From Bradyrhizobium frederickii (lineage in GTDB: Bacteria > Pseudomonadota > Alphaproteobacteria > Rhizobiales > Xanthobacteraceae): a stretch of 57,585 nucleotides of DNA. A program made the translations under genes and the position numbers. The notes beneath the pieces were generated by a model that had not been told where the DNA came from, did no database searches, and worked only from the letters and a program-made list of their open reading frames with translations. How positions within the stretch are numbered: the first letter of the stretch is position 1; each line of letters starts with the position of its first letter. Shown piece after piece: positions 9,743 through 17,880 of the stretch. The stretch spans positions 1 to 57,585 of the forward strand of contig NZ_SPQS01000033.1 in the NCBI RefSeq assembly GCF_004570865.1, in the 5' to 3' direction.

Positions 9743-10166
9743 GATTTGCCTTAATAGTCACCGAAAGCGCTAGTACTTGCAGCCAACCTATCAAGGTCGC
9801 TACCGCCGAAAAACGACGTAGATCCCTCATTCCTGGCCGCTAGAGCGGCTTCCACCCGATGTGAGAGGTTGTCCTGGTTGCCACATGGACGAGCATGGAT
9901 AAGCAAATTTGTTGAGGGATCTGCGCTGCGAGGCTCTTTGGAGAACTGACGACCTCCTCGAGTAGCCGAATGCAGCACCAGTTCAGCTCCTGAAAACATC
10001 GCCCAAATTGAACGAAAGACTTCCGGACACGCTGCGGTACCCGCACAATTGGCCCTGAGCCATGGCGTGAATTGAGGGAACGATGTCGTTTGGGCCCGGC
10101 GTTGATCACGATAAAAATGCTTGAGCGCAATTCGGCGCTGCTGACGTGACAACTGGAGCATTGCAC
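9743..10166. other. Divergent intergenic region
   Basis: About 420 bp between the minus-strand SnoaL-like gene and the plus-strand DJ-1 gene, so it must hold two outward promoters. Open frames on the minus strand (9751-10188 and 9840-10166) have no family resemblance. No palindrome stands out. Confidence 0.45.
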
Positions 10167-10976
10167 ATGGCCGAAGACATCGAGTCAAAGCTAAACGTCT
10201 CGGCGTCGGCCGATCTTTCGCGCCGCGCGCTCATGCTCGGCGGTCTCGCCGGGGCTGCCGCGGTCCTCGGCGGTTTACCGCTGCCTGCAGCCATCGCCGC
10301 CGAAGCCATCGATGCCGGCAGCCCATTCCACATCCTGTTTGTCCTGTACGAGAAATTCACGCTCCAGGACTTTGCTGGCGCAAATGAGGTACTTGCCCGC
10401 CTTCCACATGTGAGGGTTAGTATCGCAAGTCCGCAGGGTGGCACGATCATCTCGGATACGCACGTCTCGATCGGCGGAAGCCAGAAGCTCGCAGACGTGC
10501 AGGGCTGCGATTTGATCTGTGTCCCCGGCGGCACGGATCGCTCGACGATGATGACGCCTGATGTGCAGCAGGATTTGCGACGCCTCTCTGACGGGGCAAA
10601 ATACGTCACCTCGATCTGCAACGGTTCGCTCATCCTTGGAGCAGCCGGCCTTCTGAAGGGGCGACGAAGTGCCTGTCACTGGGCGCAGCGCAATTTACTT
10701 CCGCAGTATGGGGCCATCCCAGACCCCGCTCGCGTCGTCATTGACGGCCGCTACATGAGCGGCGGAGGAGTAACGGCCGGCATCGACTTCGCCTTAACCG
10801 TAGCTGCCATGCTGCGCGGCCCCGTCCAAGCTCAAGTCGTCCAGTTGCTGATGGAGTACGAGCCTGACCCGCCCTTCCACTCAGGCCGCCCCGAGAGCGC
10901 ACCGCCTGAGGTTCTAGAGGCTTTCAAGACTCAGTATGCGGCACTCGCAAAAATTGCCGGCCTCGTGAAGGGCTGA
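10167..10976 (+). CDS. Exported DJ-1/PfpI family protein (isonitrile hydratase-like)
   Basis: The start is ATG 10167 (MAEDIESK). A Tat-type signal is visible: SRRALMLGGLAGAAAVLGGL followed by PLPAAIAA. The mature part is one DJ-1/PfpI domain with DLICVPGGTDRSTMM, the nucleophile elbow TSICNGSLILGAAGLLKGRR and HWAQRNLLPQYGA, then GGGVTAGIDFALTVAA, close to the isonitrile hydratase (InhA) branch. Periplasmic location is inferred from the signal. The next gene begins 13 bp downstream, so the two are probably co-transcribed. The substrate is unknown. Confidence 0.85.
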   Translation: MAEDIESKLNVSASADLSRRALMLGGLAGAAAVLGGLPLPAAIAAEAIDAGSPFHILFVLYEKFTLQDFAGANEVLARLPHVRVSIASPQGGTIISDTHVSIGGSQKLADVQGCDLICVPGGTDRSTMMTPDVQQDLRRLSDGAKYVTSICNGSLILGAAGLLKGRRSACHWAQRNLLPQYGAIPDPARVVIDGRYMSGGGVTAGIDFALTVAAMLRGPVQAQVVQLLMEYEPDPPFHSGRPESAPPEVLEAFKTQYAALAKIAGLVKG

Positions 10977-10989
10977 TAGGAGCACCCTC

Positions 10990-12036
10990 GTGAAGACGCT
11001 GCCCTCATTCGTGCGGACTGCTGGTTTGGTCGCATTGTCTGTCTGCTTTGGCACTGCGAACGCGCAGGACCGCGTCGCGCCCGCCCGCCCCCTGCCTGCG
11101 CCTTCCGACATCAGCAGCGCGCTTCAAACGCTGGTCGCAAAGCCACCACCGGCCGACTTCAATCAGTGGCCCAACACTCCACAGGGTTGGGCTGAACGGC
11201 AGCGATCGAGTGAGGCGAACGGCACCAAGACGGCGCTGGCCTTGGCGGAGCGCCTGCATGTGACCGTGACACCGATGGTGATGGGCGGCGTGCGCGTGTT
11301 CGATGTCATGCCTTCCAGCCTAGCGCCGAAAAATCGCAATCGGCTGCTGCTTCAAGTTCATGCGGGATGCTACGTTCTTGGTGGCGGAGAGGCGGCGGCT
11401 GTCGAGACGATTTTGATGGCAGGCTTCGGTAACTATCACGTCATCGCTATCGATTATCGCATGCCACCGACCGCTTATTTCCCGGCTGCGCTTGATGATG
11501 TGGTTGCCGTCTGGAAAGAGGCGCTCAAGACTCGCAATTCCTCACAAATGGCCATTTTCGGCACCTCAGCCGGAGCTGCACTCACACTTGCAACAATGTT
11601 GCGCGTTAGAGATCAAGGCATCCCGCTTCCTGGCGCCATCGGGCTTGGCGCTCCGATGGCGGACCTGACCGGTGTCGGCGACAGCTTCGCCACCAACTCG
11701 ATGATTGACAACGTTCTGGTGTCACGCGAGGGCTTCTGCGAGCCGGCAGCTCGCCTCTACGCAAACGGGCACGATGTCGCTGATCCCCTCTTATCACCTA
11801 TCTACGGGAAGCTTGCGGAGCTTCCGCCAGCGATCCTGACGAGCGGCACGCGAGATTTACTGCTGAGCAGCACGGTACGCCTACACCGCAAGCTTCGCCA
11901 GTCCGGTGTGGACGCACAGCTCCAGATCTTCGAGGCCATGTCTCACGCGCAATATCTTCGCGATGACACCATGCCAGAGACGCGCGAGGTGTTCGAGGAG
12001 ATTGCGTCATTCTTTGACGGCCATCTCTCGAAATAG
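10990..12036 (+). CDS. Exported alpha/beta hydrolase (hormone-sensitive-lipase-like esterase)
   Basis: It has 348 residues from GTG 10990. The Sec signal is VRTAGLVALSVCFGTANAQD. The oxyanion-hole region is HAGCYVLGGGEAAAVE instead of the classic HGGG. The nucleophile elbow is GTSAGAALT, the acid is probably in TSGTRDLLLSS, and the catalytic His in EAMSHAQYL. The substrate is probably an ester or lactone in the periplasm. It follows the DJ-1 gene by 13 bp. The altered HGGG makes it an atypical family member, but the three catalytic positions are intact. Confidence 0.85.
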   Translation: MKTLPSFVRTAGLVALSVCFGTANAQDRVAPARPLPAPSDISSALQTLVAKPPPADFNQWPNTPQGWAERQRSSEANGTKTALALAERLHVTVTPMVMGGVRVFDVMPSSLAPKNRNRLLLQVHAGCYVLGGGEAAAVETILMAGFGNYHVIAIDYRMPPTAYFPAALDDVVAVWKEALKTRNSSQMAIFGTSAGAALTLATMLRVRDQGIPLPGAIGLGAPMADLTGVGDSFATNSMIDNVLVSREGFCEPAARLYANGHDVADPLLSPIYGKLAELPPAILTSGTRDLLLSSTVRLHRKLRQSGVDAQLQIFEAMSHAQYLRDDTMPETREVFEEIASFFDGHLSK

Positions 12037-12127
12037 CAGACCTGAACATCCTAACGCCAAAAGCAAGGCGGGAGCCGAGATCCTATTTCTTCATGATACC
12101 GAAATTCCCCAACATGGAGCTGCTGTG

Positions 12128-12530
12128 ATGATGATGGACCATGTTTCTCCTTTTCTCGAAGGAATGCGCGCTCGCAACCCTGATTCTCTTGGCGAGCATC
12201 TCGCCGATCACGTGGTGCTGGAGAGTCCAATTTTTTACGGAGCCCTTTGTTGGTAAGGAGGCGGCTCTGGGCGTGCTTAGGGTCCTTCTTTCGGGCATCG
12301 ACTAGTTCGAGGCGACCGACATCATCGCGGGTGAGAACCGCGCTGCCATCATGTTGCGAATCCGCGCGGGAGACGCCGAGGTCACTGGCGTTGATGATCT
12401 GAGCGTCGACACTGATGGCCGGATCGCAAGGATGTCGATCCAGTGGCGCCCTCTTGAAAAGTTCGTCGCGATCCAGCAACGGCTCGCTCCCTTGATTGGC
12501 GCGCCGAAACTTCGCCTCGTTCAGATATAA
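12128..12530 (+). pseudogene. SnoaL-like / NTF2 family protein, frameshifted
   Basis: The reading starts at ATG 12128 (MMMDHVSPFLEGMRARNP) and gives LADHVVLESPIF before going out of frame at a run of six T (12230-12236). The following frame continues the fold with TEPFVGKEAALGVLRVLLSG, an in-frame TAG near 12302, then FEATDIIAGENRAAIMLRI and a C-terminus ending at 12530. One indel and one nonsense codon make it a pseudogene. It lies about 90 bp downstream of the hydrolase gene, suggesting a former third gene of that operon. Confidence 0.65.
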
Positions 12531-12640
12531 GTGTCGCTGACCTACCGGCCTCTGGCCAGCTCGCCTGGTGAACTGCCCCCCGTTTCGACCGGACACCGGC
12601 GTTAGCCGGAGGAGCTAGGCCTAGTCCTAGGCATACGCCT

Positions 12641-13014
12641 ATGTCCGACACGTTTTCGAAGGTGGAAGTCATCACCGGCGTTGCCCGGCGGCGGCGGTTT
12701 ACGACGGAGCAGAAGCTCTTGGTCGTCAACGAGACGCTGCAACCGAGCATGTCGATCAGCTATGTTGCTCGTCGCCATGGGCTCTCCCCGAGCCTGGTCT
12801 TCCGATGGAGACGGCTGAGGAAGCGGTGCGGGCCGACGAGAATGTGGTCGCCGCGTCCGAGGTCCGGCGGCTGGAGGAACGGGTTCGAGACCTCGAACGC
12901 CTGCTGGGCCGCAAGACCATGGAGATCGAGATCCTCAAGGAGGCTCTTGATCTTGCACGCGTAAAAAAACCGACCTTGCTGTCGCGATCGCAGGCACCGG
13001 AGGATGCCCCGTGA
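12641..13014 (+). pseudogene. IS3-family transposase OrfA, frameshifted
   Basis: The first frame gives the HTH part (RRRRFTTEQKLLVVNETLQP, then SYVARRHGLSPSLVFRWRRL). Near 12805 the homology moves to a second frame: EEAVRADENVVAASEVRRLE and LLGRKTMEIEILKEALDLAR, a leucine-zipper-like coil, ending at 13014. The break means OrfA is not made as one protein, so the element is probably not autonomous. Confidence 0.75.
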
Positions 13015-13850
13015 AACGGATCGCAGAGACCCTCGGGGTGGCCCGCTCCAACCTAATTGAGCGAGCGGGTGGCAAGCGTCCGAAGCGCGGTCCCCAGACC
13101 CGCGCCGGGGATGCGGAGCTCACGTCTGATATCCGTCGCCTGGTGGATAGCCGCCCAAGCTATGGATACCGGCGGATCGCCGCGCTCCTCAAGCGCGAGC
13201 GGCGATCCGCCGGCCACGACCCTGTCAACGCCAAGCGCGTCTACCGACTGATGAAGAAGAGCGGCTTGTTGCTGGCCCGGCATACAGGGCGCCGCACCCC
13301 GCGGGCCCATGACGGAACGATCATGACAAGCCGCTCCAACGAGCGTTGGTGTTCGGACGCGCTGGAATTCACCTGCTGGAAATGGCGAGATCGTGCGGTT
13401 GCCTTTGCCCTGGACAGCCACGACCGCGAGGTCATTAGCTGGGTGGCCACAACAGCTGGGATCTCCGGTGAGATGATCCGGGACATGATGGTCCACTGTG
13501 TCGAACAGCGGTTCGCCGACATCCGGGCTCCGCGCAAGGTGCAATGGCTGACCGACAATGGATCCATCTTCGCCGCCTATCGCAACCTTGAGATTGCCGC
13601 CGCCCTGAACCTCGAGCCCTGCTTCACGCCGGTCGAAAGCCCCGAGAGCAACGGCATGGCCGAGGCGTTCGTCAAGACCTTCAAGCGTGAGTATGTTCGT
13701 GTGAACCCGATCCCTGACGCGAGCACCGCCCTACAGCGGATCGACCAATGGATGGAGGATTACAACTCAGAACACCCGCACTCCCGGCTGGGCTACCGCT
13801 CACCGCGGGAGTACATTGCATCACTCAAACCAGCCGAGTGTCCGGTCTGA
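13011..13850 (+). CDS. IS3-family transposase OrfB (DDE catalytic domain)
   Basis: It has 279 residues from GTG 13011, overlapping the orfA stop. The HTH_21 segment has SRPSYGYRRIAALLKRER. The rve integrase core shows the DDE set: first Asp in ERWCSDALEFTCW, second in QWLTDNGSIFAAY and Glu in PVESPESNGMAEAFVKTFK, 35 residues apart. The end has HSRLGYRSPREY. It is intact, but its partner OrfA is broken. It belongs to the IS2/IS407-like side of IS3. Confidence 0.9.
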   Translation: MKRIAETLGVARSNLIERAGGKRPKRGPQTRAGDAELTSDIRRLVDSRPSYGYRRIAALLKRERRSAGHDPVNAKRVYRLMKKSGLLLARHTGRRTPRAHDGTIMTSRSNERWCSDALEFTCWKWRDRAVAFALDSHDREVISWVATTAGISGEMIRDMMVHCVEQRFADIRAPRKVQWLTDNGSIFAAYRNLEIAAALNLEPCFTPVESPESNGMAEAFVKTFKREYVRVNPIPDASTALQRIDQWMEDYNSEHPHSRLGYRSPREYIASLKPAECPV

Positions 13851-13864
13851 CGGGGGCAACTCCA

Positions 13865-14204
13865 CCTTGATACAATCGCATTTATTTGATCGATTGTGCG
13901 GCTCTGTCGCTTAATGCGAGCTCAAATGTCCGGCTCCCACGAACGCCCCTTGCATTTGAGCAATACACGACGATCGCCTCCGGATCGCCTTCAGCGCGCG
14001 GTCACTGACCGCTCCGGTCCGCCTCTAAGTGTGAGCTAGCTGCCATTGGAATTTGCTCTAGCTCTTCAAGCGAATTCGCTATTTCTCCGCCCCACCACAT
14101 ATGGCAAATGACACCTGGATTTTGGCACAGGGCTATTAGTCCTCGTTCTCAAGCCAAACGACGCTGTATGGCAGACCTCCGCACTGCTCGAAGGAAAGTC
14201 GCAG
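13865..14204. other. Region between the IS3 element and citF, with an inverted repeat
   Basis: No gene is supported. An exact inverted repeat, ACAATCG (13872-13878) and CGATTGT (13891-13897) with a 12-bp spacer, could be a regulator site or chance. The DNA here is more AT-rich than the flanking genes, as expected for a promoter zone upstream of citF. Confidence 0.4.
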
Positions 14205-15797
14205 ATGCCGGACATCCTAGGACGAGGGTTACCCAGCTCCATAGAAGGCTACGGCAACGTGAACCCCTTCGCTGGGGCATTGCGGGTGCCCGGTCCCATA
14301 TCGCGCGCCGCGACCGTCCTCCGCAGCGCCACGCGTGGGGTTCCAAAAACACTGCCAAGCGTCAGGGCAGCGCTCGACGCATGCGAGCTTCGGAATGGTG
14401 CGACCATCTCATTCCACCACCATCTCCGCAACGGTGATCGCGTCCTGAATCTGGTACTTTCCGAAATTGCGGCGAAGGGGTTGAGAGACATTACGGTGGC
14501 GGCAAGCGCGCTGTTTCCCGTCCATGCTCCACTGGTCCAGCACATCCATCGTGGGGTTGTCAGTGGACTGGCGGCGAGTACCATCTATGGACCGCTTGCC
14601 GATGCGGTTTCAAGGGGGGAACTGGCTAAACCCGTACTGATGTTTACGCACGGGGGCCGTGCGCGCTGCATCGAATCCGGCGAACTTCACATCGACGTAG
14701 CCTTCGTTGCTGCGCCGACCGCCGATGCGTACGGTAATCTCAACGGCGTCAACGGCCGGGCCGCCTGCGGTCCGCTTGGCTATGCAGTTTCCGACGTTCA
14801 GTACGCCGATCGCGTCGTCGCCATTACGGACAATCTGGTTCCATATCCGGCTACACCGATAGAGATTTCACAAGACTGCGTCGACTTCGTCGTCGCCATC
14901 GATTCCGTCGGCGATCCGGAGCAGATCGTCTCGGGGACCACGCGTCTGACGACAAATCCCACCGGTTTGCAGATTGCCGAAACGGCAGCCAAAATAATCC
15001 AGGCATCCGGATTGCTTAACGAAGGCTTCTCGTTTCAGACGGGTGCCGGCGGCGTATCGCTTGCCGCGGCGGCCTTTCTCCGAGACATCATGATTCACCG
15101 CAAGGTGCAAGGCAGCTTCGCTTCCGGAGGCATCACCGGTGGGATCGTCCAAATGTTCGACGCGGGCCTGTTTCGTGCATTGCTCGATGTACAGGCCTTC
15201 GACCTCGAAGCCGTCGCATCCTTTCGGCGGAGCCCGGCTCATCAAGGCATGTCGGCTTCAATGTACGCCAATCCGCACAATCGCGGATGTGTCGTGAACC
15301 AGCTGGATGCAGTCATCCTCGGCGCCGCCGAAGTCGATCTCGCCTTCAATGTCAACGTAACAACGGGAAATCAAGGCCTGATCCTCGGAGGATCGGGAGG
15401 ACATGCGGACACCGCTGCCGGAGCCAAGCTCACATTGATAACCACGCAACTGACCGCCGGTAACGTGCCGAAGATAGTCGATCGCGTCAAAACGTTGACC
15501 ACGCCAGGGGAGACCATCGATGTCGTCGTCACCGAATCCGGCGTCGCGGTCAATCCTCAACGCACCGACCTGCTGGATCGCCTAAAGTTCGCGAATATAC
15601 CTGTGGTCTCGATCGAACGATTGAAGGAAGAAGCGATACGCAAGGCAGGCCCAGTGACGGCGCGCGCCATCGAGAACGACAAGATCGTCGCAGTGGTCGA
15701 ATACAGGGATGGCACCGTCATCGACGTCGTGAGAGCGGTGCCGACGATCTCGACGACGAGGACCTGGAGATCCGGTGAAAGCCCCGACCGCGGTTAG
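14205..15797 (+). CDS. Citrate lyase alpha-subunit-like CoA-transferase (CitF family)
   Basis: CitF proteins transfer CoA or an acyl-carrier thioester onto citrate-type acids. This one has 530 residues, near the usual CitF length, with ISFHHHLRNGDRVLNLVL, AYGNLNGVNGRAACGPLGYA, EGFSFQTGAGGVSLAAAAF, FASGGITGGIVQMFDAGLFR and SMYANPHNRGCVVNQLDAV. The start is ATG 14205, shortly after a GAAGGAAAG stretch. No CitD (acyl carrier) is present. The next genes are a class I fumarase fragment, CoA-transferases and a CitE-like lyase, which suggests activation of a C5/C6 hydroxy-dicarboxylate such as citramalate. That substrate is inference. Confidence 0.88.
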   Translation: MPDILGRGLPSSIEGYGNVNPFAGALRVPGPISRAATVLRSATRGVPKTLPSVRAALDACELRNGATISFHHHLRNGDRVLNLVLSEIAAKGLRDITVAASALFPVHAPLVQHIHRGVVSGLAASTIYGPLADAVSRGELAKPVLMFTHGGRARCIESGELHIDVAFVAAPTADAYGNLNGVNGRAACGPLGYAVSDVQYADRVVAITDNLVPYPATPIEISQDCVDFVVAIDSVGDPEQIVSGTTRLTTNPTGLQIAETAAKIIQASGLLNEGFSFQTGAGGVSLAAAAFLRDIMIHRKVQGSFASGGITGGIVQMFDAGLFRALLDVQAFDLEAVASFRRSPAHQGMSASMYANPHNRGCVVNQLDAVILGAAEVDLAFNVNVTTGNQGLILGGSGGHADTAAGAKLTLITTQLTAGNVPKIVDRVKTLTTPGETIDVVVTESGVAVNPQRTDLLDRLKFANIPVVSIERLKEEAIRKAGPVTARAIENDKIVAVVEYRDGTVIDVVRAVPTISTTRTWRSGESPDRG

Positions 15798-15864
15798 GTC
15801 ACATCCTTGATCGAGCTATTTTCGTCGACTGTGCATTTGGGCCTCCCGGAGGAGAAGATCTATT

Positions 15865-16478
15865 ATGACCGCGCTCATTAGCGAGGATGATGTCATTCGT
15901 AGCGTCGCGGACGCTCTCCAATACATTTCCTACTACCATCCACCAGACTACATTCGTCACCTGAACTATGCCTATGAAACCGAGAAGAGCCCCGCGGCGA
16001 AGGATGCGATCGCCCAAATTCTTGTAAATTCGCGAATGTCCGCTCTCGGAAAGCGGCCCCTGTGCCAAGATACGGGCTTGGTAAGTGCATTTGTGAAAGT
16101 GGGCATAAACGCGCGCTTCGCGGCGACACGAAGCCTTTCCGACCTGATCAACGAGGGCGTGAGGCTTGCCTACACGGACCAAAACAATCCGCTACGAGCA
16201 TCGATCGTGTTCGATCCGCTGTTCGCTCGTAGGACACGCGCGATAATTCGCCGGCGGTGGTTCATGCCGAACTTGTGCCCGGCGAACACCTCGACATCAC
16301 GCTTTGCGCCAAGGGCGGCGGATCGGAGAACAAGGCGCGGTTCGTCACGCTCAATCCAAGCGATTCCGTCGTTGACTGGATATTGGACACTATACCGACG
16401 CTGGGAGCCGGCTGGTGTCCGCCCGGGATCATCGGAGTTGGAATCGGAGGAAGCTGCGAGAAGTCACTCTTGCTAGTC
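15865..16478 (+). pseudogene. Class I fumarase / mesaconase-type hydratase, N-terminal part, frameshifted and truncated
   Basis: ATG 15865 follows a strong GGAGGAG site. The N-terminal half of a class I (Fe-S) fumarase is clear: SALGKRPLCQDTGLVSAFVK carries the first cluster Cys. A one-base deletion near 16231 shifts the frame; the next frame gives DNSPAVVHAELVPGEH, CAKGGGSENKARF and GAGWCPPGIIGVGIGGSCEK. Homology stops at about 16478, where an oppositely oriented CoA-transferase fragment begins. The C-terminal half is missing. Class I fumarases include mesaconate hydratases, which fits the CitF/CitE neighbours. Confidence 0.8.
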
Positions 16479-16876
16479 GACAGCCGTCGATCCGTCTGGA
16501 TTGCCCTCGATCGAACATGTGATGACATCCGGTCTCCGCTGTGTGAGAACATCGTGTGACAACCACGGCGTCGCATATTCGTCAGTAGCACACCGCCACC
16601 ACCCCCCGTGGCGACCACAAGTGATTGGACAAGTTCTCGTCCCTCTGGACGGCGAAAGTCGACAACGAACGAGCGTTTTCCCTTGTTGAGGCCGGTCCAG
16701 TACAGGCTCCGACCTCGCGGCATCATCGGTTGACGCACGTAATCGATACCTCCGCCCGGCATATCGACCCGGATCACATCTGCGCCGAACTGCGATAGGG
16801 TCATACCGGCGAGAGGTGCGGCGATAAACGCCGAGTTCTCCACGACGCGAAGTCCCTGCAAAAGTTGATAGTTCAT
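16479..16876 (-). pseudogene. CaiB/BaiF CoA-transferase, N-terminal fragment
   Basis: From ATG 16876 (MNYQLLQGLRVVENSAF) the typical N-terminus is visible: AAPLAGMTLSQFGADVIRVD, then RSLYWTGLNKGKRSFVVDF. After a frameshift near 16580 the homology continues in another frame as TPWLSHDVLTQRRPDVITCS and stops at STAVD (about 16479). About 110-130 of roughly 400 residues remain. It abuts the fumarase fragment tail to tail, so a deletion joined the two genes. Confidence 0.75.
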
Positions 16877-17880
16877 CACCGTCCTCAAGGCTCGTCAAAA
16901 CCGGCCACCCAAATCTGCTCGGCCTGGGAGTGACGCAATCTAGTCTCGCTCATGACCGCAACAATCAGACTTATCTTGCCAATTATGCAGATTTACCGAT
17001 CAAGCGGCCGAGCTTGCGAGAACGGCCGGAGTTTTGGCCGTCTTCACGCGACAGCCACGGTAGCAGGCATCACCGACACAGAAACCGAAGGCCCTGCGGT
17101 CCTCATACCCGTGCTGCGACGATGTACGACGCCAGGATCTGTCATCCGATGCTGCCACTCACCGACCGACGGGAGCACCTGATCATTCGGTCGTCAGCCT
17201 CTCGATCGCGCGTTTGGTTCTCCTGACGTGTTTGGAGGGACAGTGACGCTGGAGCGTCGGAGAATTCTGCGCTCGTAGTTGCCCGCGAGATGCAGGAGTC
17301 GTCGCTTAAATGAAGGGATCGGCGTCCCGCAATCTCCCTAAGCTGACGCACGCGCTCGACGAGAAAATCGTCATCCATCGGCTCGATTCTCCGAGATAGC
17401 CCGACATCATGTTGATCAACGCGAACGCACACCTCATGCGAGGACGTATTGCAAACCACTATGGCAACGAGAACGATTTAATAATTGGTCGGGAGCCGTT
17501 TGGCTGGCATCTTCTCGCCGTTTCTCCCGTGCATCCTCCTGGGTGCCACTGACTTGAGCCCGGCACATCTACGCCGGGCTTTTTTATTGCATTTGCGCGC
17601 GGCCACTTCAAACACGTCGACGTCACGTTGACGGGCGCGCGGTAATCGCTCTTAGCACGATAAGCAGGCTAGCGCCGCAATCAGGCCGCTTTCGACAAAC
17701 GCGTCTTCTAAGCTTGTCTGCCTAGACCTTGTACCACCTGCAACGCTGGGACCAGCCGAAAGCAATGATGCCGTCGACGGCAAGAGGACGATCCGCTTAT
17801 CCAACCGTCTGGTATCACTGGAACCTTGGAGTGTCCCTGGAGCCCACTGTCCAAAGAGCTCGTGGCCCGAATTGCTGGCA
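16877..17880. other. One kilobase without a supported gene; holds an orphan terminator
   Basis: Open frames on both strands (for example 16952-17182 +, 17142-17459 -, 17652-17888 -) show no family motifs. The only firm structure is the terminator at 17557-17587. The stretch is probably decayed DNA from the deletion that also cut the fumarase and CoA-transferase genes. Confidence 0.45.
17557..17587 (+). terminator. Rho-independent terminator with no intact gene upstream
   Basis: An exact 8-bp stem AGCCCGGC/GCCGGGCT with an 8-base loop is followed by six T. It points rightwards, but no intact plus-strand gene ends nearby, so it is either left over from a deleted gene or ends an unannotated small RNA. 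Confidence 0.75.

Larger units (their letters stand above)
12569..13864 (+). mobile_element. IS3-family insertion sequence
   Basis: The element is about 1.3 kb with imperfect terminal inverted repeats: TGAACTGCCCCCCGTTTCG at the left end and, on the opposite strand of the right end, TGGAGTTGCCCCCGTCAG, both leading into ACCGGACAC. It encodes orfA and orfB. I see no matching target duplication at the two ends, which suggests rearrangement or an old insertion. It lies between the exported-hydrolase cluster and the citF region. Confidence 0.85.

Noticed and set aside
9751..10188. Minus-strand frame of 145 codons before the DJ-1 gene
   Set aside because: No family resemblance, no ribosome site, and it overlaps the start of the opposite DJ-1 gene.
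10106..10679. Minus-strand frames inside the DJ-1 gene
   Set aside because: Composition is random-looking and the plus strand has strong family motifs.
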